The notes under the pieces are model-generated. The model worked only from the letters and a program-made list of their open reading frames with translations, did not search any database and was not told where the DNA came from. Source: Mycobacterium sp. ENV421 (GTDB lineage Bacteria; Actinomycetota; Actinomycetes; Mycobacteriales; Mycobacteriaceae). Taken from it: a stretch of 64,000 nt of DNA. The stretch covers positions 62,001-126,000 of the forward strand of contig NZ_PDHO01000003.1 in assembly GCF_002887815.1 (NCBI RefSeq). The letters run 5' to 3'. A program made the position numbers and the translations under genes. Numbering within the stretch: position 1 is the first letter of the stretch; the number at the start of each line of letters is the position of its first letter. Below are positions 54,474 to 63,584 of this stretch, one piece after another.

Positions 54474-55409
54474 ATGCTCGATGAAGTCGCTGGCGCGAGC
54501 GCCGCCACAACGACAGCGCAGGGCCGCCATCACGAGATCGCGTGGATCACGTTGGGAACAATGAGCGGTCCACTTCCGAGCGCCGTACGGCACCAGCCGG
54601 CGAACGTGCTCTACGACGGGGTGGAGGCGATTGTCGTTGATTGCGGCGACGGCGCGGTCGATCAGCTGTCCAAAGCCGGGATCTCACTTCCGGCCGTGCA
54701 CACCGTGATACTGAGCCACCTGCACATCGACCACACCGCAGGGCTGTACGGACTCCTGGGGCGCCGGCTGCAGGCGCAGATCCCGGGACCGCTGATCATT
54801 TACGGCCCGCCTGGCACCCTCCGCATCGCCAATGCGATCCGGTCATCGTTCGATTTCGCGTCCGGGCTGATGTCGCAGGTCCCGGGTTTCATCCGGCAGT
54901 CTGACGCCGACATCACCGTCATCGAGATCACCGACGGCTCCAGTTTCACCGTGGGACGAATCGATGTCACGGCGACGATCAACACGCACTACGGCTATCC
55001 GGAGGGCAGCCCGGAAGCATCGCGCTACCAGTCGCTTTCGCTGCGCTTCGATACCCCGACACGCAGTCTGGTCTATACCGGTGATACCGGCCCGAGTGAC
55101 AAGGTCGAGCGTCTGGCTCTCGGGGCGGATGTGCTGGTAAGCGAGATCACCGACCCCGATCAGGTCGTCGGACAGATTTCGCGCTCTCTGCCATTTCCGT
55201 CGGAGGTGCTGGCTGCCATCAAACGACGCTTCGAGCGCGAACATCTCACTGCCGAGGAGGTGGGTCTATTGGCGAGCCGCGCAGATGTCAAATCGGTTGT
55301 CATCACTCACAATCCGCTGACGCCCGAGAATGTGGCCAGGGCTCGCACCGCTATCGGCTCGCACTTCACCGGCGCGGTGGCGTTCGCCGACGACCTGGAC
55401 ATCTACTAG
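54474..55409 (+). CDS. Metallo-beta-lactamase-fold hydrolase
   Basis: A 311-residue MBL-fold enzyme. The metal motif is His82-x-His84-x-Asp86-His87 (SHLHIDH), with further ligands in NTHYGYP, YTGDTGPSD and VITHNPL. The layout resembles RNase Z/arylsulfatase-like or quorum-quenching lactonase-like members; it lacks a clear RNase Z exosite. ATG at 54474. It is the first gene of a plus-strand run with an alpha/beta hydrolase 20 bp downstream and DUF3159 and cyclase genes beyond. Confidence 0.9.
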   Translation: MLDEVAGASAATTTAQGRHHEIAWITLGTMSGPLPSAVRHQPANVLYDGVEAIVVDCGDGAVDQLSKAGISLPAVHTVILSHLHIDHTAGLYGLLGRRLQAQIPGPLIIYGPPGTLRIANAIRSSFDFASGLMSQVPGFIRQSDADITVIEITDGSSFTVGRIDVTATINTHYGYPEGSPEASRYQSLSLRFDTPTRSLVYTGDTGPSDKVERLALGADVLVSEITDPDQVVGQISRSLPFPSEVLAAIKRRFEREHLTAEEVGLLASRADVKSVVITHNPLTPENVARARTAIGSHFTGAVAFADDLDIY

Positions 55410-55429
55410 TCACGAGGGACAGCGCACCA

Positions 55430-56365
55430 ATGATGTCGAGATATCTGGAAGCCCAGGACCACCCGGAAATATTTGTGCCGCACCACTATCCAGAACAGGT
55501 CGCTGATCTCGGCGAGGTCAGAATGAACTACGCGACCGCGGGTGACGCGCGCAATCCGGCCATCCTCTTGATTCCCGGCCAGACCGAGTCATGGTGGGGT
55601 TACGAACAAGCCATGAAGCTGCTGTCGCCGCGATTCCACGTCCACGCGATCGATCTGCGCGGGCAAGGACGGTCCACCTGGACGCCCGGCCGGTACAGTC
55701 TGGACTTGTTCGGGTCTGACCTCGTTCGATTCATCGATCGAGTGATCGGACGCCCCGTGGTGGTCAGCGGACTGTCGTCGGGCGGCGTCATCGCGGCATG
55801 GCTGTCTGCCTACGCAGCGCCCGGTCAGATCCGCGCAGCCGTCTACGAAGATGCCCCGCTGTTCGCCTCCGAGGTCAACCCTGCAGTGGGACAGTCCATT
55901 CGGCAAGCTGTCGGACCGCTGTTCGACCTGCTCTACAAATGGCTGGGGGCGCAGTGGAGCATTGCCGACGTCGACGGCATGCGGAAAGCGCAGAAAGCGG
56001 AACTGCCCGCATGGATGCCGGCACACGACGGGGTGCCCCAAAACCTGCGCGAGTACGACCCGGAGTGGGGACACGCATTTTCGACCGGGACGGTGGCCCA
56101 GAACTGCGACCACGAAACCATGCTCGCTCACGTGAAGGTGCCGGTGTTGTTCACCCATCACTTCCGCATGCAGGATCCAGCGACCGGGCATCTCATCGGC
56201 GCCATCTCCGACCAGCAGGTGCGCCATGTGCAGCGCCTCGTGGAGCAGGCCGGAAACTCCTTCAGCTATCAGAGTTTCCCCCAGATGCCGCACTCGATGC
56301 ACGGCCACGACCCACAGATGTTCGTCGACACCGTGACCACCTGGCTGGGGACCCTGCCATCGTGA
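55430..56365 (+). CDS. Alpha/beta hydrolase
   Basis: A 311-residue alpha/beta hydrolase. Nucleophile Ser116 in SGLSSGG; oxyanion region LIPGQTESWWGYE; DLRGQGRSTWTPG follows the first strand; the C-terminal His lies in QMPHSMHGHDPQ. The substrate is unknown. It lies 20 bp after the MBL-fold gene, and its stop overlaps the DUF3159 gene start (GTGA), so all three are probably one operon under the TetR regulator. Confidence 0.9.
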   Translation: MMSRYLEAQDHPEIFVPHHYPEQVADLGEVRMNYATAGDARNPAILLIPGQTESWWGYEQAMKLLSPRFHVHAIDLRGQGRSTWTPGRYSLDLFGSDLVRFIDRVIGRPVVVSGLSSGGVIAAWLSAYAAPGQIRAAVYEDAPLFASEVNPAVGQSIRQAVGPLFDLLYKWLGAQWSIADVDGMRKAQKAELPAWMPAHDGVPQNLREYDPEWGHAFSTGTVAQNCDHETMLAHVKVPVLFTHHFRMQDPATGHLIGAISDQQVRHVQRLVEQAGNSFSYQSFPQMPHSMHGHDPQMFVDTVTTWLGTLPS

Positions 56366-57081
56366 GACGACGATCGACGACGGCCAAAAAGCATCGGAGC
56401 ACATCGATTAACGACCGCCTCCACCGCGTGCGGGCGGAGTTCGCCGCGGTCATCACGTCACCCACATCGAAGCTGATCGACCTCGCGGGCGGCTGGCACG
56501 GCCTCGTTGATGCGCTGGTGCCGCACACCCTTTTCCTCGTCATCTACTTGGCAACACGGCAGATCGGCCCCGCCGTGTGTGCGGCGTTGGCGCTCGCCGT
56601 GGCCATGGCGGTGATACGACTGCTCAGTCGACAGCCGCTGCGGACTGCGGTGGCCGGCGCGGCGTTGATCGGGGTGTCCGCCCTGGTGGTCGTCAGCACA
56701 GGTGACGGGACCGACTTCTATCTCCTGGACATCGCCCGTACGTCGGTGTTGAGCGTCATCCTGGTGGCCTCGTTGGTGGTCCGCCGCCCGCTTGTCGGAG
56801 TCCTCGTCGGGCCGGTGATCGCCGACGCACGGTGGTACTCCGATCGCGTTCAACGTCGCGCCTATGACCTGTGCACCGTCATCTGGGCGGCCGCCGTCGT
56901 TGCGCGCAGCGCCGTCAAGATCCCCTTTTACCTCGACGACAACGTGGTAGCGCTGGGCGTCGCCAGCATGGTGATGGGGGTGCCCTTGCTGGTGGTGACA
57001 ACGTACCTGCAGCTACGGATTCTGCGGGCCACGTATTCGCAGCAGGTGACGGCTCGGTCAACGCTTGATGTGCCGCGATAG
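56362..57081 (+). CDS. DUF3159 membrane protein
   Basis: A 239-residue membrane protein with about six helices. A basic N-terminus (VRRRSTTAKKHRSTSINDRL) precedes the DUF3159 signature (GGWHGLVDALVPHTLFLVIYLAT; SRQPLRTAVAGAALIGVSAL; GTDFYLLDIARTSVLSVILV). Such proteins are common in actinobacteria with no known function. The GTG at 56362 overlaps the hydrolase stop by 4 bp, so the longer in-frame extension inside the hydrolase gene was rejected. Lycopene cyclase follows at 33 bp. Confidence 0.85.
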   Translation: MRRRSTTAKKHRSTSINDRLHRVRAEFAAVITSPTSKLIDLAGGWHGLVDALVPHTLFLVIYLATRQIGPAVCAALALAVAMAVIRLLSRQPLRTAVAGAALIGVSALVVVSTGDGTDFYLLDIARTSVLSVILVASLVVRRPLVGVLVGPVIADARWYSDRVQRRAYDLCTVIWAAAVVARSAVKIPFYLDDNVVALGVASMVMGVPLLVVTTYLQLRILRATYSQQVTARSTLDVPR

Positions 57082-57114
57082 GGGCTCGTCGCCGAGGAGG
57101 GCACGATAGAGCGC

Positions 57115-58317
57115 GTGGACGTCTTGGTTGTCGGGGCGGGGCCTGCCGGTATGGCGCTGGCAGCGGCGTGCAGTCAACGCGGACTGACGGTCGGCCTGCT
57201 GGATCCGAACCCGGAGCGGCGGTGGGTGGCCACTTACGGCATGTGGAGCCCAGAACTGCCCGCCGACCTGCCTGCGGCCACGGTCGCCGCCCGGGCCGCG
57301 GGCCGTGCCATCGCACTCACCGAACACCGTCTGGGTTGGGAGTACGTGGTCCTCGACGTTGACGCGCTGCGCTCTCACCTCGTCGACCACAGTGTGGACG
57401 TGACCGTCTACACCGGGCGTGCTGTCGGGTCTCCGGTGCGCGGTGTGGTGGCGTTGGCCGACGGCTCGAGCCTGCGAGCTTCGGTCGTCGTGGATGCCAC
57501 CGGCCGCTCGCGCCCGTTGGATCCCAACCGGTCGCACCGCGTATCCGCCGAGCAAACGGCCTATGGCGTGATCCTCGACGAAACGTCGGTGGCACCGCTG
57601 GTCGACCCCGGCGAAGCGTTGTTCATGGATTGGCGGGCCGGGCACGGCGAGTCAGGGTGGCCGACGTTCCTCTATGCGGTTCCGTTGGGCGGCGGGAGGG
57701 TGCTGGTGGAAGAGACCTCACTGGCACGCCGGCCCGGTCTGCCGCTGGCGACCTTGCGCCGCCGGCTCGATGCCCGGCTCGCCCACCACGGCATCTCAGC
57801 ACCGAAAGACGCACGTACGGAGAAGGTTTCATTCCCGGTCGACCAGGCACGACATTCGGGACCTGGCGTGCTCGGGTTCGGCGCGGCCGCGCCGCTGATA
57901 CATCCGGCAAGCGGATTCAGTGTCGCAGCCGCGCTTCACCTTGCGCCGCGGGTGGCGTACGCCTTAGCAGAGCATCTCCCCGCGGATCCGGATCGAGCGC
58001 TCGCGGCGGCCCAGGCGACGGTCTGGCCCACCGCCGCGAAGGTGATCCACCGCGTTCGGCGCATCGGACTGGAAGCGTTGTTACGGATGCCCGCCGCCGA
58101 GGTCCCCGGCTTTTTCGAACAATTCTTCTCGTTGCCCGACGCGCACCGCTGGGCTTACCTCACCGGCCGCGACGACGTCGGCGGCACCGTTGCCGCAATG
58201 GCGAGCTTGTTTCGTCAATCGAACTGGCGACTGCGCCGCCATCTTGTTCTGCCAGCACTCATGCGTGCGCTGGAAACCAATGATGAGCTGCCATCCTCGG
58301 CTGTCCGCGCCAACTGA
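57115..58317 (+). CDS. crtL: CrtL-type lycopene beta-cyclase
   Basis: A 400-residue flavoprotein. The dinucleotide motif VLVVGAGPAGMALAAACSQRG starts at residue 3, followed by the family segments ATYGMW, FMDWR (170-174) and VEETSLA (198-204, the EETSL motif), and GFGAAAPLIHPASGFSVA near 265. It cyclises lycopene to beta-carotene using reduced flavin. Mycobacteria more often use the heterodimeric CrtYc/CrtYd; this isolated CrtL-type gene has no other carotenoid gene nearby in the window. GTG start at 57115. It is 33 bp after the DUF3159 gene. Confidence 0.88.
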   Translation: MDVLVVGAGPAGMALAAACSQRGLTVGLLDPNPERRWVATYGMWSPELPADLPAATVAARAAGRAIALTEHRLGWEYVVLDVDALRSHLVDHSVDVTVYTGRAVGSPVRGVVALADGSSLRASVVVDATGRSRPLDPNRSHRVSAEQTAYGVILDETSVAPLVDPGEALFMDWRAGHGESGWPTFLYAVPLGGGRVLVEETSLARRPGLPLATLRRRLDARLAHHGISAPKDARTEKVSFPVDQARHSGPGVLGFGAAAPLIHPASGFSVAAALHLAPRVAYALAEHLPADPDRALAAAQATVWPTAAKVIHRVRRIGLEALLRMPAAEVPGFFEQFFSLPDAHRWAYLTGRDDVGGTVAAMASLFRQSNWRLRRHLVLPALMRALETNDELPSSAVRAN

Positions 58318-58361
58318 CAACGGGCGTTGCCAGAACGTCGCGCCCGCGCTAACGTCGCCTC

Positions 58362-59750
58362 ATGACGGTGACTGGTGAACGTCCGGAGATCCTTCTCGAG
58401 GATGTCGACTTCAATCGGCGTGACCATCCGGACCGGCCGTTGCGTCCCATCCCGCCCGGCCGCGATCACTACGCTGACCAGTGGCGATTCATGCGCGAAT
58501 TCATCTTCGGCGGGTGGATCGACATCGACAGGGAGGTCCAACCCAGCGACCTCACCCGCCTGCGGGACGACTATTTCTGGCAGCGCGACGAGCTCATGAT
58601 CGGTGCGGTCGAGGCCTTCGAGCGCCTCGGCCATGAGCAGGGCCGGGCACTCTTCGAACAAGCGCTGACCCAGGGCATCGACACGCTCGAGGACCCGCCG
58701 CAGGAATTCGTCGATCTCTTCGACCACCTGGATCAGCTGCCTGCCCAGTTCGATCTGGTGGCGGCCGAGCGGGGCCGGATGCTGGCGATGTCGAGCACGT
58801 GGGCTGCCACAACGATCATTCGCGGGTGGGCCTTCTACGAGACCGCGATGACCGGCGACATCTCCGCCGCCACCGGAGCCACCGGGCGATTCGCCGACGA
58901 CGGCCCTCGCCGATTCATCGAGACCGCAAGGGTTTTCGCCGAATTCACGCTGCCCGACATCTTCGATCGGCATTCGGAAGCGTTCCAGGACGTGGTGCGG
59001 GTGCGGTTGATGCACGCTCTGGCCAGTCGCGGCTTGCGTCGGAAGTGGGGCGACGACGTCTACCTCAAGTTCGGTGAACCGATCCCCGTCACATCGTTGC
59101 TCGGGTTCGGCAGCGGCATGCTGCTCGGACGTCTCGTCGACCACGCGTTCGGCCGCAAGCTGACCCCGCAGCAACTCGAGGACCTCGCCGAGTACTCGTC
59201 GTTCTCCGGGCGGTTGTGGGGCGCCCCCGAAGCGCTGCACTCCCCGAACGGCATCGAGCTGATCAAATCGTTGAATTACGTTCTGGCCCGGGGCGGTAAC
59301 CCGTCTCCGTGGCGTGCCCAACTGGTCGATGCGATCGCGGGTCCTGTGCACCTGACGACCCTGACAGACGCGCTTCCCGGCGTGGTCAAGAAGGTGGTCG
59401 CGCGGCACGTCAATCAGATCACCGCCAGCGTCGCCCTGGCACCGGCAGGAGTCGTCTTCGGCTACAAGCAGATCGAGGCGATGGTGGCGGGCACGCTCTT
59501 CGAACCGCTGGGCTACAACTTCGAACGACGAGTGCGCATCTTCACCGACCTCACGCGGCTCAACGTCGGCATCGCGAGGGTCACCGACCTGCTGCCGTTC
59601 TCCAACCCCATCCGGGAGAGCAGGAAGAAGAGCGGTGCCGCCGCACGTGAGCGGATTGCCATGCTGAACAAGATCGCCCGCGGTAAGCACATTCCGCTGA
59701 CGTTCAGCCACCACGACCGTTCGACGGCGGGGGAGGGTTTCACCGGCTAG
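58362..59750 (+). CDS. DUF2236 oxygenase-like protein (MpaB/Lcp superfamily)
   Basis: A 462-residue protein of the DUF2236 group, heme b-dependent oxygenase-like proteins related to latex-clearing protein and MpaB, which cleave isoprenoid chains. The key segment is RVRLMHALASRGL (residues 213-225), with His218 a candidate heme ligand; the upstream FIETARVF and downstream GEPIPVTSL segments also fit. It follows the lycopene cyclase gene by 44 bp, which raises the idea of action on a carotenoid or other polyprenyl compound; that is inference. ATG at 58362. Confidence 0.83.
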   Translation: MTVTGERPEILLEDVDFNRRDHPDRPLRPIPPGRDHYADQWRFMREFIFGGWIDIDREVQPSDLTRLRDDYFWQRDELMIGAVEAFERLGHEQGRALFEQALTQGIDTLEDPPQEFVDLFDHLDQLPAQFDLVAAERGRMLAMSSTWAATTIIRGWAFYETAMTGDISAATGATGRFADDGPRRFIETARVFAEFTLPDIFDRHSEAFQDVVRVRLMHALASRGLRRKWGDDVYLKFGEPIPVTSLLGFGSGMLLGRLVDHAFGRKLTPQQLEDLAEYSSFSGRLWGAPEALHSPNGIELIKSLNYVLARGGNPSPWRAQLVDAIAGPVHLTTLTDALPGVVKKVVARHVNQITASVALAPAGVVFGYKQIEAMVAGTLFEPLGYNFERRVRIFTDLTRLNVGIARVTDLLPFSNPIRESRKKSGAAARERIAMLNKIARGKHIPLTFSHHDRSTAGEGFTG

Positions 59751-59786
59751 CTCACCGGCGTCACGCCCGTACTACGATCGAGGCTG

Positions 59787-60734
59787 ATGACTGAAGGAGC
59801 ACCCCAACCAGCGTCGGCGCCGGGGCCGGTCGGTGAGATCCCCCCGCTCGATGTCGTCGGCTCAGGCATCCTTCCCGAGATCGATGACCGGGTGCGCCGA
59901 CGGTTTGGCCTACTTGAGCGGTTCGCGCCGTGGTTGGGATCACGGTGGGCGGTCGAGTTGTGGTGTACTCCACCGGTTCTCGAGTCAGCGCTACGCATGC
60001 CTCCGGGTGTCCCCCCCGGCAGGCCGGTGGAAGCGTTCTGGGATGGCCATCGGGTCGCCGGTGAGGAATGGGGCGAGGGGCCGCCGATTTATCTGGTGCA
60101 CGGCTGGGGCGGACAGCGCCCGCACCTGGCGATGTTCGTCAAACCGCTGGTGGAAGCCGGGCACCGGGTCGTTGCGTTCGACCTGCCCAGTCACAACGAA
60201 TCCGATCCCGGTGAGCTCGCTCCCGGGCGTACCACCGCAACCGAGTGTGCCGACGCGATCGCGGCCATGATCCAGACTCATGGGCCTGCCCACGCTGTGG
60301 TCGCTCACTCACTGGGCGCGAACGCGACGGCGTTGGCGGCGGCGCAGGGCGCTCCGGTGGGACGTCTGGTCTTTTTCGCGCCCATGGCAGATTTCCCGCT
60401 CTATCTCGACCTGTTCGCCGCACGCCATGGCTTCGGCCGCCGGATCCGCGCGGGGCTACACCGTCGTCTGGAAAAACGAATCGCCATGCCGCTTCACGAG
60501 ACCAACATGACCCGAGTCGGCCGACGAGCCAACTACCCTCCGCTGCTTCTCATCCACGACCCCGACGACCCGGACAGCCCGTATGCCGCCACCGAGCGAC
60601 TGGCCGCGTCCTGGCACGGTGCGCGACTACTGACCACCAAGGGCCTGGGCCGACTGGCTCATTACCGAGTCCTGCGCCACCGCCCGGCGATCAATGCCGG
60701 GGTGGAGTTCATCGGCGAAAGGGCGGACGATTAG
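59787..60734 (+). CDS. Alpha/beta hydrolase
   Basis: A 315-residue alpha/beta hydrolase with a 90-residue N-terminal extension. HGWGGQRPHLAMF region, FDLPSHNESDPG, nucleophile Ser175 in AHSLGA (A-x-S-x-G, with Ala in place of the first Gly), an Asp in IHDPDDPDSPY, and His in RLAHYRVL. Resembles the group found near lipid-metabolism genes in actinobacteria; substrate unknown. ATG at 59787, 36 bp after the DUF2236 gene. Confidence 0.88.
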   Translation: MTEGAPQPASAPGPVGEIPPLDVVGSGILPEIDDRVRRRFGLLERFAPWLGSRWAVELWCTPPVLESALRMPPGVPPGRPVEAFWDGHRVAGEEWGEGPPIYLVHGWGGQRPHLAMFVKPLVEAGHRVVAFDLPSHNESDPGELAPGRTTATECADAIAAMIQTHGPAHAVVAHSLGANATALAAAQGAPVGRLVFFAPMADFPLYLDLFAARHGFGRRIRAGLHRRLEKRIAMPLHETNMTRVGRRANYPPLLLIHDPDDPDSPYAATERLAASWHGARLLTTKGLGRLAHYRVLRHRPAINAGVEFIGERADD

Positions 60735-60806
60735 TTCGCCGGCGAGCGGGACCCCGGCCCGAAGTTGCAGGGCCAGAACGTAATCTGCGGACCCTGCTGC
60801 GTCCTG

Positions 60807-61436
60807 CTAGGGGGTGCTTGAGCCGTACGACACCGAGCGCCAGCCCGAGCTGATCAAGTTGGTCACGTCGTTGACCCAGGCCGCGTCCAGCGGGGCGTCG
60901 TGTCGGATGATGATGCGGAAGATCGCGCTGCCCACCACGACCTCGGCGAGCAGCGGTAAGTCACCATCATCGGGCGACGGGCTGTACTGCTGGTCGATTC
61001 GGGTTCGGAAACTGGTGAGACTGCTGGCGAACCGCGAGATCATCTTGCTGTGAACTTCCGGATCGGCAACGGTATCGGCGATCAGCGCCGGTAGGGCGAG
61101 CCGGACCTCGGGGCGGTCGAACATCGCCCGCGTCGCCTCCACCAGCGCCCGGATGTCCTCGGCGACGTCACCGGAGGCGCTGGGCATCGCCATGATTTCG
61201 GCGGGCAATATCGCTTCGTGAACCAGCTGCGCCTTGCCGGACCAGCGCCGGTAGATGGCGGCGGTGGTGGTCCCGGCGCGAGCGGCGATGGCCGACAACG
61301 ACAGTGCCGGATAGCCCGTCTCGAGGAGTAGGTCGCGGGTCGCCCGGATGATCGCCGCGTCGATCTTCTCGTCGCGAGGCCGGCCCGGCGACCGGGAGGG
61401 CCCCTTGTCATCGTCGGGCGGATCTGTTCTCATCAT
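60807..61436 (-). CDS. TetR family transcriptional regulator
   Basis: A 209-residue regulator. HTH: AAIIRATRDLLLETGYPALS, then LSAIAARAGTTTAAIYRRWSGKAQLV; the TetR C-terminal domain (TetR_C type) follows. The basic motif PGRPRDEKIDAAI precedes the HTH, as is common. ATG 61436 is preferred because a TATATT -10 element lies directly before it; ATG codons at 61454 and 61433 are possible. It is divergent from the lipocalin-like gene, and the AT-rich interval (61437-61479) holds both promoters. Confidence 0.9.
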   Translation of the reverse strand: MMRTDPPDDDKGPSRSPGRPRDEKIDAAIIRATRDLLLETGYPALSLSAIAARAGTTTAAIYRRWSGKAQLVHEAILPAEIMAMPSASGDVAEDIRALVEATRAMFDRPEVRLALPALIADTVADPEVHSKMISRFASSLTSFRTRIDQQYSPSPDDGDLPLLAEVVVGSAIFRIIIRHDAPLDAAWVNDVTNLISSGWRSVSYGSSTP

Positions 61437-61479
61437 TTCCAATATAGCTCGCATCGTATCGTTATTAGGGGAGAACCCG

Positions 61480-62607
61480 TTGATCCTGAGCCCACTCGAC
61501 GAATACCCGATCCACCAGGCGCCGGTGCCGATGAGTGCTCCGGCGACCTCGGACCGCAACTTCTACGACCGCTCCTACTTCAACGTGCTCGACCGCGACG
61601 GCCGCTTCATGGCGCTGACCGGGATCGGTTACTACCCCCGACTGGGCGTCAAGGATGCCTACCTGCTGATCCGGCGGGGAGACACGCAGACCGCCGTCCG
61701 GTTCAGTGACGCGATCGACGATGATCGTCTCCACCAGAACGTCAACGGGTACCGGCTCGACGTCGTCGAGCCCCTGCAGGAACTGCACCTCACCGTCGCC
61801 GAGACCGAGGGTGTCTCGGCTGGCCTCAGATGGCGCGGGTTGTTCCCGGCGGCGCTGGAGCACCCGCATCAGATGCACTCGGAGCGACGAGTGACGTTGC
61901 ACGCGTGCCGGTTTGCCCAACTGGGCAGCTGGGAGGGATGGATCGACGTCGACGGTGAACGGCTGAGTGTCGATCCGACGACCTCGGTGGGCAGCCGCGA
62001 CCGGTCCTGGGGAATCCGGCCCATCGGCGAGCCCGAACCCGCCGGCCGACCGGACACCGCATTCGGCGGCATGTGGTGGCTGTACCTGCCATTGGCCTTC
62101 GCCGACTATCAGATCTTCCTGATCATCCAAGAGGATCCGGACGGGCATCGCAGCCTCTACGACTGCAGCCGGCGCTGGCCCGACGGCAGGGTAGAGCAGC
62201 TCGACGGCGTGCGCGCAACGATCCACTACACGCCCGGCACCCGCATTCCTTACGGTGCCCACATCGAGATGCTCACCCGATCCGGAAGCCGGCTGCAGCT
62301 CGATGTCGAGTCGAAGCTGTTCGCGCCCATCGCATTTGGGTCCGGCTACGGTGGGGACTCCACCTGGGCGCACGGCACGTGGAAGGGTGGCCCGTCCGCC
62401 GAGCGCGTCTCCTACGACATGACCGACCCCGAGGTGCTCGCCCGAGCCCCGTTCAGCCTGATCGACCATGTGGGCCGGGCCGTCTGCACCGAGCCCGACG
62501 GCAGCACACAGCAGGGCGCGGGTCTGTTCGAGCACGCGATCATCGGCCCACACCACCCGTCGGGGTTCTCCGATTGGACTGACGTTCAGGAGGCGGTGAC
62601 GCCGTGA
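61480..62607 (+). CDS. Lipocalin-like (DUF7064/AttH-CrtC-type) protein
   Basis: A 375-residue, beta-rich, Trp-rich protein. It appears to consist of two halves: an N-terminal barrel (YFNVLDRDGRFMALTGIGYYP; LHLTVAETEGVSAGLRWRG) and a C-terminal one after SVGSRDRSWGIRPIGEPEP and GGMWWLYLPLAF. This resembles the two-domain AttH/CrtC-like family (DUF7064/DUF7065) by memory; enzymatic activity is unknown. TTG at 61480 is taken as start because AGGGGAG lies 6 nt upstream and no ATG/GTG fits. The stop overlaps the oxidoreductase start by 4 bp. Confidence 0.7.
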   Translation: MILSPLDEYPIHQAPVPMSAPATSDRNFYDRSYFNVLDRDGRFMALTGIGYYPRLGVKDAYLLIRRGDTQTAVRFSDAIDDDRLHQNVNGYRLDVVEPLQELHLTVAETEGVSAGLRWRGLFPAALEHPHQMHSERRVTLHACRFAQLGSWEGWIDVDGERLSVDPTTSVGSRDRSWGIRPIGEPEPAGRPDTAFGGMWWLYLPLAFADYQIFLIIQEDPDGHRSLYDCSRRWPDGRVEQLDGVRATIHYTPGTRIPYGAHIEMLTRSGSRLQLDVESKLFAPIAFGSGYGGDSTWAHGTWKGGPSAERVSYDMTDPEVLARAPFSLIDHVGRAVCTEPDGSTQQGAGLFEHAIIGPHHPSGFSDWTDVQEAVTP

Positions 62608-63581
62608 AGGTGATGACAGCCCTGTTCGGCCCGACTGATGCCGTCGAGCGCGCGGCCGTGTTACGCGAAGCCGGAGCGTCGGGGGTGTTCACCTTCGAGG
62701 GTCCGCGGGAGGTCTTCACGCCCCTGGTCCTGGCATCGACGGTCAAGGGCTTGGACCTGATGACGAACGTGGCGATTGCCTTCCCCCGCAATCCGATCCA
62801 GTTGGCCCATGAGGCGAACGACCTGCAGGAGATCTCGGAGGGCCGGTTCATCCTCGGCCTCGGCACTCAGATCCGCGCGCAGATCGAGAAACGCTACGGC
62901 GCCGAGTTCGATCGACCGGTGGCGCGGATCAAGGAGATGGTCGGTGCCTTGCGGGCGATCTTCACCGCGTGGAACACCGGTGAGCGCCTCGACTTCCGTG
63001 GTGAGTTCTACCGCCACACCCTGATGACACCCACGTTCAATCCCGGCCCGAATCCCTTTGGGCCGCCGCCGATCTATCTCGGCGCGCTCGGCCCGCAGAT
63101 GACCCGCGCGACGGCCGAAGTGGCCGACGGTCTGCTGGTGATGCCGTTCGGGTCCAAGCGGTTCCTGCACGAGAAGACCATGCCGGCCGTCCGCGCCGGG
63201 TTGGCCGCTGCCGGCCGCGACGTCGCCGACTTCGCGGTGGTACCCGAGATCATCGTTTCGGTGGGCGAGGATCACACGTCGACGCGGATGCTCCTGTCGT
63301 TCTACGGCTCCACCCCGGCGTACCGCCCGGTGCTGGAGGCGCACGGCTGGGGCGATCTGCAGCCCGAACTCAATGCCATGTCCAAGCAAGGCCGATGGCA
63401 GGAGATGGCGACCTTGATCGACGACGAGATGCTCCACACGATTGCCGCATGTGGCACGCCTGCTGAGGTGGCCGCACACATCCGCGATCGTGTCGACGGT
63501 GTCTCGGACCGGATCTGCCTGTATCAACCCGGGCCTATCGCTGCCGAGGCGCTGGCCGAGATCATCGACGCGCTGGGCTGA
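62604..63581 (+). CDS. LLM-class F420-dependent oxidoreductase
   Basis: A 325-residue luciferase-like protein of the mycobacterial F420 group (VMTALFGPTDAVERAAVLRE; NVAIAFPRNPIQLAHEANDLQEISEGRFILGLGTQI; PPIYLGALGPQMTRATAEVADGLL). It probably transfers hydride from F420H2 to an unknown substrate. The GTG at 62604 overlaps the upstream gene by 4 bp, so it belongs to the TetR-controlled operon. The PEP-utilising gene follows after 3 bp. Confidence 0.92.
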   Translation: MKVMTALFGPTDAVERAAVLREAGASGVFTFEGPREVFTPLVLASTVKGLDLMTNVAIAFPRNPIQLAHEANDLQEISEGRFILGLGTQIRAQIEKRYGAEFDRPVARIKEMVGALRAIFTAWNTGERLDFRGEFYRHTLMTPTFNPGPNPFGPPPIYLGALGPQMTRATAEVADGLLVMPFGSKRFLHEKTMPAVRAGLAAAGRDVADFAVVPEIIVSVGEDHTSTRMLLSFYGSTPAYRPVLEAHGWGDLQPELNAMSKQGRWQEMATLIDDEMLHTIAACGTPAEVAAHIRDRVDGVSDRICLYQPGPIAAEALAEIIDALG

Positions 63582-63584
63582 CGC

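Noticed and set aside
55798..56361. In-frame extension of the DUF3159 gene into the hydrolase gene
   Set aside because: The GTGA overlap at 56362 gives a typical coupled start, and the extra part is an out-of-frame reading of the hydrolase.
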